The notes beneath the pieces were generated by a model that did no database searches, had not been told where the DNA came from, and saw only the letters and a program-made list of their open reading frames with translations. This document shows positions 54,929 to 64,000 of a stretch of 64,000 nt of DNA, in pieces. The stretch is from Lepiota brunneoincarnata (lineage: Eukaryota; Basidiomycota; Agaricomycetes; Agaricales; Agaricaceae). Location of the stretch: assembly GCA_023014365.1 (NCBI GenBank), contig JAEBUN010000002.1, forward strand, positions 1,550,001 through 1,614,000. Direction: 5' to 3'. The first letter of the stretch is position 1; every line of letters starts with the position of its first letter. Both the position numbers and the translations under genes were made by a program.

Positions 54929-55996
54929 ATGCCTCCCCAACAAAACCTCCCCAGCCTCTACAAAGAGCTCCTCCGTGCTTTCACCTCGCAACCCTGTGAC
55001 CTCAAGAAATGCGGGGCGCTCCTCTCTCAACTCAAGGTCCGCCTCTGCAGATCTTCATGGCGAATGTTTCCCATTAATAAAACCCCTGAGTAGATTGGGC
55101 TCATTGAAGCCGGCTTGTTGCTCCCTCAAGGCGAGCCCAATATGAACGACTTGATGGTCTCTCGTATGAACTCTTTTTCTTCGCATGCGGGCTCTGGAGT
55201 AACACTCCCTTCAGGTGATATTCTCGAAATCGGTGCATTCTGGAGTATCCGCACACGAGATGTCCCCTCCTTCGACCGCTACTTCTCCCAACTCCAAACT
55301 TTCTACACCGATTACAGGTTCGCATAACTACAACCCCTCCACCCCACCTCAAAGCCTAATATGGCACTACCTAGCTCCGTACTCCCTCCTTCCAAACGTG
55401 AATATCCTATTCGCGGGCTCAACCTCATCCGTCTCCTAACTCAAAACCGCATCGCCGAGTTCCACACTACCCTCGAAAGCCTTCCTCTCTCCGCAGATGC
55501 CATCGTTGACAACCCCTTTATCAGCCACCCCGTCAATCTTGAGCGATGGCTCATGGAGGGCAGCTACAGTAAGGTATGGAATGCACGAGAGGAGGCTCCG
55601 GCGGAGGAGTACAAGTCTTTCGTAGACAGCTTGATGGGGACCATCCGGTGGGTTCCTCTCCCCCTAACAGTGAACCATTATTAAACGGTGACATAGGAAC
55701 GAGATTGCAAGCTGCGAGGAGGCAGCCTATGACAGCCTGCCACTAAAAGATGCTGCCACACTCTTGTTCTTCCCAAATCGTTCGGATCTGCTAAGATTCG
55801 CAGAACAAGTGCGTCTTTCATTGATCAGCCCCAGTTTCTAAAGCTCATGCATTGATTGTAGCGAGGGTGGCAAGTAAATCTGACCGCTGGAACGATATCG
55901 TTCACCAAGAAGGGAGAGGAAAAACTCGAGATACCCAAACAGAAACTCATTTCTGCCTCTCTCGCGTATGCACGAGAACTAGAGCAAATTGTTTAG
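54929..55996 (+). CDS. RPN12: 26S proteasome lid subunit Rpn12
   Basis: A non-ATPase subunit of the 19S lid (PSMD8). ATG 54929 ([20 protein letters not shown]). N-terminal helices: [37 protein letters not shown]. Then, after introns, [20 protein letters not shown] and [14 protein letters not shown]. Next [40 protein letters not shown] and [20 protein letters not shown]. The PCI/winged-helix end follows: [40 protein letters not shown] and [20 protein letters not shown]. It stops at 55994-55996. About five introns; intact. Convergent with PRE10 (59 bp between stops). Confidence 0.94.
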
Positions 55997-56055
55997 AACA
56001 TATTCAGACTAATGTGAACCCGATACTGAGCTCCAGAAAACAGTACATATATATT

Positions 56056-57118
56056 TCACTCAAAAGTCTCCAAGGCGGCTTTCGCCTTCGCTTCCGCGTC
56101 ACTTTGCAGGTCTTTGGGCACTTGTACGTGCACACCATTCGACTCTTGGCAAATCCAGGACATCTCTAGTTCAAACTCCTTTTCCTTTGCATCCTCATGT
56201 ACGAGGTATATGCTGAGAACGCGTAGTGAGCTTGGCAATGATGAATTAGGTGCCTTGACATACATTCGTGCAGCTTCATGTACCGCCTCACGCGCCGTCA
56301 ATTCCGATAGCTTGAGCTTCTCTAGTTCTGTCTTGGCAAGCTGGCGGCCTTTGCCCACTGCAGCACCGTTGTAACCCTGAAGGACACTAAGGACACGCCC
56401 GGAAGGGAGACCAATCCACTTACGAAGAATACACCGCTTGGTTCTACCACGTATAATGACGGCCCACTTTTATCGACTGCACCTAGGATGGTGCTGATAC
56501 CAAACGGCCGAACAGATGAGTATAGTGTATATGCTTGCACATACAGCCCTAATCGATCGGCAAGAATCTAGTTGCGGGAGATTGTTCTGAGTACATATAC
56601 ATGCTTGAAGTTTATCTCCGCTGACCTTCAGTGGCGTGGGTGAGTCGTATATATCACGATAGTTGACGGCTTCGTCTCGAGCCCGATTCGCTATGTGCCT
56701 GCCATCTGCAAGAAGACCTGCAGTGGCCTGTTCCTCTCTCACAGTCAACGGGGTAATAAAACAAGTAGCTGGGTTACGCACCAAACCAATATGCCGATCT
56801 ACTGTTTGTATTCTCCGGTTGGCTTCCGGCACGAGGAGTTTAGAGTGAATGAGCTTCTCCACCGCGAGAACAACTCCATCTTTTACTTTGAGACCAATTG
56901 CAGTACTGGGATATCTTGTGAATACTTTGGATGACTCAACGCCTGGTGTATGGAGACACACCCGGAGTTCTCAACTGCCTTTGCAGCATATTCTACCTAT
57001 ATTAAGATGATCAGCAAATGGCACTACCGCTCTAGAGTAATTAAAATACCTGGAATATGCGACCATCAGGGGAGTATGTGCTTGCTGAGAGATCGTAGCC
57101 GGTGCCGATGGAGGTCAT
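56056..57118 (-). CDS. PRE10: 20S proteasome subunit alpha7
   Basis: A structural alpha-ring subunit (PSMA3). ATG 57118 ([20 protein letters not shown]), followed by [15 protein letters not shown], the alpha-type signature. An intron of about 60 bp then joins to [20 protein letters not shown]. Next [60 protein letters not shown] and [20 protein letters not shown]. The end is [40 protein letters not shown] and ALETFE. If that intron were retained, a 20-residue insert would appear, so the splice matters. Divergent from NUP82 (135 bp). Confidence 0.95.
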
Positions 57119-57160
57119 GGTGAGCGACTGAACTGATTGAAGGGACGCGCAACTAGATCA

Positions 57161-57199
57161 ACGCGTCAGTGGAGCGTGGGAACATCTTCGTATCACGTG
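57161..57199. promoter_or_regulatory. ACGCGTCA and CACGTG in PRE10/NUP82 promoter
   Basis: ACGCGTCA at 57161-57168 lies 42 bp upstream of the PRE10 start; an imperfect partner GGACGCGC is at 57143-57150. CACGTG is at 57194-57199. The gap between the two starts is 135 bp. Confidence 0.5.
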
Positions 57200-57253
57200 A
57201 ATCTCGATACCCAATCCGAAATCCCGTCGCGAGTCAGTCTCACCTTGGCGCTC

Positions 57254-60234
57254 ATGAATTCCGACAACGAGTGGAACGAAATCCTCAAGGATCACCCCAT
57301 ATTCTCGTTATCAAGGTCGTTTAAAGGTCCTGCTGCGGAGGCAAAATCCTCGTTGGAACTCTCAACAAACACTCTTCCACGTTTTGTAAATGTTGATCCG
57401 CTGGACGATGGACCGACACCTTCGGGTCGTCGGCAGACGATGTTGCTGAAGGACACGGATTTGATTGTAGCGGCTGGGAAGGAGATCCGTATGACCCTAC
57501 TGGGGGGCGCAAAACTCGGTCGGAGCACAAAGAAAACTTACAAGGTGTGCAGCATGCTGTTTCGCTCGAGATGCTTAATACGACGAGCAAATTTAGACCC
57601 TCCATACACCCAACGTTCAGTTTGAAATCCATCAAATTGCCTTGAACCCAAACGGAAAACTGCTTGCCGTTGCTGGCACCTTTCAAGTGGCAGTCATCGT
57701 TCTTCCTCGACCAGGCTTTACACGCTTGGTCCCCGAGACTGTAGATTGCAAGTATGCGCCCATGTCACTTACTACTTTACTCTACTTACACTTAGCGTGT
57801 TTGCAGGTCAATACAGATTGGCCAATTTCATCATGCGGCAGAGAACTCCGCACCCATCGCCAAGATAGACTGGCACCCGTGGGGTGACGCTGCGTCGACA
57901 TTACTTGTCATGACAGTAGATGGAAAGCTACGGTAAGAAGTTCACTGCTTTATGTGTCGTGTTTACTGACACTCCACCATAGGGAGTACGATATCTCGGC
58001 GGATACTGAAGAACCACAGCAAGTACTTTCGTTCGTACCCGAACGCAAGTCTAAATCATACCTTGCTGAAGACGCGTCAGAGCGGGAGGTCGCCTCATTC
58101 ACTCTCGGAAAAGGCCGAGCAGACTGGGGTCCATTGACAATATACGCACTCATGAGGTCTGGTGACGTCTATGCTCTCTGCCCTTACCTTCCCCAGCACG
58201 CGTAAGTATCCCATTGTATAGGTTTCAGACCATTAACGACATTACGCAGTTCCGTACCTTCGTCCTACATCCACTCCCTGGAATGCTTCATCTCCGCCAA
58301 ACAAGAATATCTTGCTCAAGGGACTTCTACAACGGCCAAAAACCTATCCACTGTCTATGACTACCAACATAAATACGTATCTGCCCTTCTAAAACAACTG
58401 CCTCCCGGTACAGTGTTCCCCGCAACATCAAGGGTTGTACCTATGCACCCTCCTACCACCATTAAATCCCACCCAGCTCGCCAAGGACCATTCCTACTAC
58501 AACCTGCTCCCCGGACATTAGAGGGGAGTGAAGGAGGGGATGCAACTGATGTAGCATATTTATCATTTGGAACGGACGATGATAACGATTCCGATCACGA
58601 AGGCAACCCCACGGAGCACCTAGGCATCGTCACCGTCGCCTATCAGGACGGAAAGGTAGACCTTTTCCTGGATGTGGAGAAAGTTGAGGCACGTTGGGAC
58701 ATGAAACTTGTATGTTCCCAACTTACATCCACTATACAAAATGTCTTGATCGTTGTATGCAGTCTCCAAATCACGATCTACCTATGCTTGCTGTATATGA
58801 AACCATTGACTTGGGACTGGTATCAGCCATTAATTCGATTTCCAATACATTAGATGAGCCATCACTCATGGAACTGCTCCAAGCCAACCACCCCGTATTC
58901 CTTCTTGATCCCATTCACGATGACACTCTATATGTATATCACGCATTCGGGGTACATGCGTTGTATATCGGTCCTGTCCTTCAAAATATGGCGGTGGCTT
59001 TGCGAGGAGAGGACAATGAGGCCGCACTAGACACAGCTCTACAATCCGCGACGGAAACTCTTGTACATCCACTGTTGACGACGTTCTCCGTTGAACGAAG
59101 GTACGCCTAACCTTTGACTCCATTGTTCCTCGTACCGGCTCAGATTTTTCTCCAGATGTTCCAATCCCGTCATCGGTGTCGCCATGCCCAACGACGTCTA
59201 CCTGAGCTACAGTATCCTTATTCTGACATCTGCCATGCGGATATCAGTCTTCCCGTTGACTTTGCGGTCAGAATCCTTACATGAACAAACTACCAAAGGT
59301 TTGTCGGCATCACCAGCGGAGGAGGCCCCAGCGGAAAGGAGCGACTGGCTTACACCCGCAGAAGGCCCACCTGCCTACGTATCATTGCTGAAGTCAGACC
59401 CGTACAAACCACCTCCCGCGCTATCTCGCCCCTCTGGCTTACCTACTAGTCCGAGACTTGCGCTTCCACCTTCCCCAGCCACCAAAGAATTTCTTTTAAC
59501 CCCCGACACACTGCGATACCTTGGAAAAGTTGCCGCACAGACCTCTTCTCAAATCAATGACATACAAGTGGCATACCGCGTTGCCGAAGCGCGCGCAGAC
59601 CTGCAACAGCAAGAGTTGGCTCGGCTTGTCAAGGCAGCACGAGACATGAACGCGAGGACACAGCTACTCAATGGACAAAAGAGAGACGCACTTCAAGCGC
59701 GCTTCGAGCAAATTCGAGGCGCACAAAAGGAGCTTCTCGCAAGACTTGACCGATTGCTTTCCACTATGATGAAAAAGGCGTCTCCCGAGCTCAGTGAACA
59801 TGAGACAAAATGGTTCCAAGAATTGAATCGTATGAAAGAAGAGGTGGCCGGAATTGGCAAATACGATGACGGTTCTCTGGTTGCAAAGACAAAACAGGTA
59901 CATTTTTCACATTCAATTACCCTCTGCCTGTCTCTGATGGTGACATAGTTGGAGAGAGAATACGCGCGTATCATGCCTGCCCTCAGAACGTTGTCAGAGA
60001 AGGAGAGACAGAGGACAAACAAACTTGCTGAATCGAATGGAACCCTGGGCTTTTCGCAAGCCTTTGATTTTGGGCAGCGATCAAATATCGAGTGAGTTGC
60101 TGTACTTGCAATAGAGAGGGCCACGCTTAATACCACGCTTCAGGCGGACGAGAATTGCGGGCTTGGAAGAGGAGATCACCAAGCTCGCGTACCAACTGGA
60201 CATGACTTTGGGAAAGCCGCCTCGATTTGAGTGA
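57254..60234 (+). CDS. NUP82: Nucleoporin Nup82 (Nup88)
   Basis: A cytoplasmic-side nuclear-pore subunit needed for mRNA export. ATG 57254 (MNSDNEWNEILKDHPIFSLS). The N-terminal half is a beta-propeller: FVNVDPLDDGPTPSGRRQTM, EIHQIALNPNGKLLAVAGTF and QVAVIVLPRPGFTRLVPET. Then IAKIDWHPWGDAASTLLVMT, VDGKLREYDIS, WGPLTIYALMRSGDVYALCP and YLPQHA. Further blades: HLGIVTVAYQDGKVDLFLDV, ANHPVFLLDPIHDDTLYVYH and AFGVHALYIG. The C-terminus is coiled coil: VAYRVAEARADLQQQELARL, NGQKRDALQARFEQIRGAQK and IAGLEEEITKLAYQLDMTLG. Its coiled coil binds Nsp1 and Nup159 in yeast. About eight introns; intact. Confidence 0.92.
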
Positions 60235-60339
60235 TTAACCTAGATAATGTATTCTTTTCCCTGTGTTTGTTGTACACACATCGTCGACTTTCGTTGCCTT
60301 AGTCATTCTCCCGTTCCCTCTCCCCACCATCAATTTTGC

Positions 60340-63044
60340 TTAATACACATAACGGACTGGGAACAATCTGAATTAGTTTTTGTCAAAGGAGACAACCACC
60401 ACGCTTACAATCTGGATTCTCCTGGTCAGTCAAGTCATCGAACGCACGCTGGTGCGTGAGATTCTCATCCTAGAAACAATATGAGCAGGTACCAGCTCAG
60501 AGCAACGAAGATCGGACGTACTGAACCCTCCCCACTTGACTTGCTTGGCGCTATCGCCTGGGCACGCCTCTTCAACACATTCTGATGCATTAACCGAAGT
60601 CGTAGGAAGACTATTGCAGCCAGCTGTACTCCATAAACCACAATGTGGGCGATGAAGGCCTTGATGTATCGTGGCGCGTCATTTTCTCTGAATACTGCAG
60701 AACTTGGCTCTCAATGCCGGATTATAAAATTATAGGATGGCGCCCGACTTGCCTTGAGGTCCAATGGCGTTTCCGACAGCCCAGGCGCTACGTGGAACCC
60801 GGGTCAATCACTGCGGGATCAAGTCACAACTGACTCACATGAAAACCAGACTGGAAGCCATAACCTGTTTAGTACGCTGTTTGACTATCCCTCAGGCATT
60901 TGAACAGGACAGGAAATTTTACAAACATACCCCTCCGACATTACCCGTCATTACCGCAAGATTCAGCACTGCGACTGCTCCAAAACCTTGCATGCAACTA
61001 AGTAAATCAGATATTTTTTTAATCAAGACATAACTCGATTGAAAATAGACATACTAAAATGCCATGAGAAGGCCGACTTTTGTATGAGGCGCTGTCGGTA
61101 CGCAGATGAACACAACTGTGCCCGCGATATTGGGAAGCGTATAAATCTTAAAGGAAATTAGCAACCGAGGGTGTGCGAGCCGATGATATGGGCGCTGCTC
61201 ACGAAGGCCAGGAGCAATTTCTGGCCGATTCTCTTGGAGAAATATGCCGCACTGAACAAGAAAATCATGATAATAGCGCCTGTAAGACTCGAGGTTCAGT
61301 TTCACCAAGACGTTATCGCGTGGCATTACTTGACCTTGAGCAATAGCGAGGAGATACGTCTGAAGTTGACTGAACCCCTATTGCAAATTTAACCACATCC
61401 CCAGGAAACCGAGGAGCCCACTCACAAAAGCATTGATGATGATGTTGGAGAAAGCACCCAGTCCTCCAGTAGGAAGCGCATTGGTAAACGAAATCAGAGT
61501 GACTGCCCATACAACTGGGTCTTTAAAGGCTTCCACTGGGTTGTGGTTGGTCAATGGAGTGATACGGCATGGTGTGGTGCATGTGCTTACAAACTTGGTA
61601 CATCTGGGACGGAAAGAGATCGTTTAGAGGCTTGATCACACAACCGGGGGATTAGGCATAGTCACATACCTTGAATGTCTTGTTTTGGATTCCGGTGTCA
61701 TTCTTTCTAACTCTCTCTGCCATGAGCAGGCGATCTTCAAGCGAGAAACACTTTGCGTGCATGGGGCTGTCTGGCATCCAGAACAGGACGAAAATCCCCC
61801 AGACAAACGTGATGCAACCCAAAAGCTGGATAATGTGAATAAGTGTGTCGCATTCCTACGCTCCAACCAATTTAGACTTGCAGTGAATAGTATCTGCCAG
61901 TTCTTAAGTTTTGCTCCATCGATTTGCGCAATGCCGTAGGCAATTAAACCTCCAACACACTGCTGGAAACCGTTCATCGAATAGAAGGACCCAATCACCA
62001 ACGCCTGTTCGTCACGAGTATACCACATTGTTGACCTGATTTTAATGCAACTGTTAGACACCGCAACAACGCTCATAACGAACTCATTGACGTACAGGAA
62101 AACAAAGGCGGGTTGGCAAACACATTCAAAGATACCGAGCAGGGTACGGACGATAACAAGACCGGTAAAATTTGTGCATGCGGCCGTGCATGCGAGGACA
62201 GCTCCCCAAGCCATTATGCTACCGCCCTCCAGTCTAGCAGCGGAACTTTCGACTGTGAAATAAACCACACACTTGAAAGCTAGATACTTGGCAATCGGTA
62301 ATCTTTGTATCAGCCGATTCGTCGGAAACTCCCATAGTAGGCTAGAACCATATCAACTCGGACCACTACGGCTGAAGCAAAAGCCAAGGAGCATACATTG
62401 CGATGTAGACTAAAGAGATTTTGGTCAGCCTAGATGGCCAAAAAGGAAAATCCAAGATTGCTTACCACACGTCGTCAGCCAAGCATATTCTTGACCTTTC
62501 AGGTGGGCGTCCTCTCGGATGCCCATTATAGAGGCAAAATTGATGGTCCTGCGTCGCATGTCCCTGAACACAGCTAGAATGAGAGATACTGAACGTGCCG
62601 CACCCTTTGTCTAAAGTCTGGGCAACTGGCTACGTTGTGAGTGACGCTGCTGCACCATTCTCAGCTACTTACAATATGTAACAACCATGACAGTCTGCCA
62701 TTGATTGGTCGGTGAAGGACAGTCGGCAAATACAAGTCTAAAATGAGCGTACGAGTACTCGTTTATGAATCATCCACTGGAGGCGTCGATTGGTTGCTTC
62801 ATCTATGATCTTATCCTTTGCAGTGAACGATCCCTGAGCAAGGAACTCGGCGACTTCTGCATCGATACCTCTGTGCGAAACTATTGGGGTCAACTATGAT
62901 TGGTAGGTGTGTATGATTCAATATTACCTGCATTATCGTGGATGGACCCACTTTGTAAGGATTGCACTTCCTTTGGAGAGCCTTCGTAGTGCGGAGGTGA
63001 CTGTTCACCGGCCATGGGTAATCTGGAAGACCTGTGCTACCCAT
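60340..63044 (-). CDS. MFS transporter, anion:cation symporter family (second copy)
   Basis: ATG 63044 (MGSTGLPDYPWPVNSHLRTT). N-terminal cytosolic part: DAEVAEFLAQGSFTAKDKII and DEATNRRLQWMIHKRVL. Then VMVVTYC, LDKG and INFASIMGIREDAHLKGQEY, the usual first-helix order. The best-preserved block is GLVIVRTLLGIFECVCQPAF, MWYTRDEQALVIGSFYSMNG and FQQCVGGLIAYGIAQI. Later exons: GAIIMIFLFSAAYFSKRIGQ, YTLPNIAGTVVFICVPTAPH, TKVGLLMAFY, VPRSAWAVGNAIGPQ, NDAPRYIKAFIAHIVVYGVQ and the spliced C-terminus DDLTDQENPD..FPVRYVY. More than 10 introns. It differs clearly from the transporter at 34275, so it is not the source of the decayed copy. Divergent from a GH105 enzyme, which suggests uptake of pectin-derived or related acidic sugars (inference). 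Confidence 0.85.
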
Positions 63045-63264
63045 TTCGCCACCGCTAGAGGGTGGTGATATGGCATGGGTACGAGGCCCTGTGACCTCGT
63101 GTTGGCGCACGAAAATAAATCATCCGAACGCCGTCTTTCTCCAAGGGCGAATTATTCCGGGGGCATCTGACACTTTGAAGGGAATGAGAACACGGTCCGC
63201 GGGCCGCAAAGGAAGAATATGGCCCAGGTACATAAACCCCGGCCAAAGTCATTGTATTCTTGTG

Positions 63265-64000
63265 ATGTCTTCTAGGGCGATAGACCCACGCAAAACTCGT
63301 GTCTTGACTCTCATCAATAAACTGGTTAATTGTCTCGTGAACATCAAGGACGAAACTGGCGAGTTTCTACTTCGGCTTGAAGATGGTCGAGTTATTGATA
63401 CCAAAGGGTGGAATGATTGGGAAGTAAGTCATACCAGCCCTCACATGCCAAATATCGTTGAACCTCATCTCGGGACATAGTGGACCCATGGAGTAGGTAC
63501 GTGTGGACTGGTGCCTTTACGTACATAGGTGCACTGGAACATTCTAACCGGACCACAGGTCTATATGGATTATTTCGCTTCTTCGAAGTTACCGGGAACA
63601 CGGAGGCATTAAGTATCTGCCTGCGTTGGTTTGAACTCCAGTTTGAGATCGGGACAACAAAGGCAGGGAAACTGGTCCTTGAAGTGTTCTCAGATGCTCA
63701 CTGTAAGTCGTGGACAGAACGTCAATACCATGTCGCCCCTGTTAACGGCGGCATACTTGCACGAGGGTGGTCACCGAAATTATCAAGCGCACCTGGAATC
63801 TTGGGCGGAATGGGTGATGTACGAGATGCCCCGAACAGAAGAATATGGACTTCAGCATATCACCTACTTGGTCGACAATCATCAACAGCTTTGGGATGAT
63901 ACGCTGATGATGACAGTCTTGCCGTTAACAAAAATTGGACTAGTCATGAGAAGGAAAGAGTACGTTGAAGAGGCCAAAAGACAGTTCTTGGTTCAGTAAG
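63265..64000 (+). CDS. GH105 unsaturated rhamnogalacturonyl hydrolase, cut by window edge
   Basis: Removes the unsaturated uronic acid from pectin or ulvan fragments left by lyases. ATG 63265 (MSSRAIDPRKTRVLTLINKL). Motifs after splicing: NDWEWTHGVGLYGLFRFFEV, NTEALSICLRWFELQFEIGT, and later YEMPRTEEYGLQHITYLVDN, QQLWDDTLMMTVLPLTKIGL and EEAKRQFLVQ. EWTHGVGLYG and WDDTLMM are typical GH105/YteR signatures; the first Asp of WDD is expected to be catalytic. No signal peptide is seen, so the enzyme is probably intracellular, in line with import by the divergent ACS transporter. The last bases are an intron donor (GTAAG at 63996), so the gene continues beyond the window. Confidence 0.9.

Noticed and set aside
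1..64000. CRISPR arrays, transposons, virus-like genes
   Set aside because: No spaced repeats, transposase, reverse transcriptase or viral motifs were seen on either strand.

Overview
The window looks like a gene-dense piece of nuclear chromosome from a mushroom-type basidiomycete (Agaricomycetes). Nearly every gene is interrupted by introns of about 45-70 bp (mostly GT..AG). Genes on both strands are packed with 30-500 bp between them. The content is typical of such fungi: a membrane-anchored GH9 cellulase, a WW-plus-transmembrane protein, paralogous CCCH proteins with a coiled coil, Met10-type sulfite reductase, Cdt1, Nsp1 and Nup82. I see no tRNA, rRNA, CRISPR array, intact transposon or virus-like gene. 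All assignments come from reading translated exons and recognising families by eye; no database search was run, and the exon joins are inferred.

Left part (1-20600): two uncertain coding scraps at the edge; an ankyrin / dysferlin-like / FYVE / RING protein (834-4638); a hypothetical coiled-coil protein; the proteasome regulator PI31; the spliceosomal helicase Prp5; the nucleoporin Nsp1; a WW-domain membrane protein; a DUF952 protein; a HerA/FtsK-like P-loop ATPase; the rRNA methyltransferase Rrp8; and a bacterial-type uracil phosphoribosyltransferase.

Middle part (20800-42400): the sulfite reductase flavoprotein Met10, whose frame is broken by four or five single-base shifts; a GH9 endoglucanase divergent from a Gfo/Idh oxidoreductase; a ubiquitin-like plus membrane-hairpin protein resembling Usa1/Herp; the PKA regulatory subunit; a single-pass Ser/Thr-rich protein; an ACS-family transporter with a decayed partial copy beside it; a Ytp1-like membrane protein (two apparent frameshifts); Coq2; and RhoGDI, which uses a GC-AG intron.

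Right part (42600-64000): two tandem paralogs with a coiled coil, a DGD-type domain and CCCH fingers; Cdt1; an alpha/beta hydrolase (one apparent frameshift); a second Gfo/Idh oxidoreductase; a probable mitochondrial protein; then a compact proteasome group (beta1 Pre3, lid subunit Rpn12, alpha7 Pre10). Nup82 follows, and last a second ACS transporter divergent from a GH105 unsaturated rhamnogalacturonyl hydrolase cut by the window edge.

Genes that work together: PI31, Pre3, Rpn12 and Pre10 (proteasome); Nsp1 and Nup82 (one nuclear-pore subcomplex); the ACS transporter and GH105 (probable pectin-oligomer use). The proteasome promoters share an ACGCGTCA element, present as a perfect inverted repeat between Pre3 and Rpn12. 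ACGCGT also lies just upstream of Cdt1, the PKA regulatory subunit and the uracil phosphoribosyltransferase. I found no clearly unprecedented system; the best leads are the four-module FYVE protein, the tandem CCCH pair, the shared promoter element and the clustered frameshifts.
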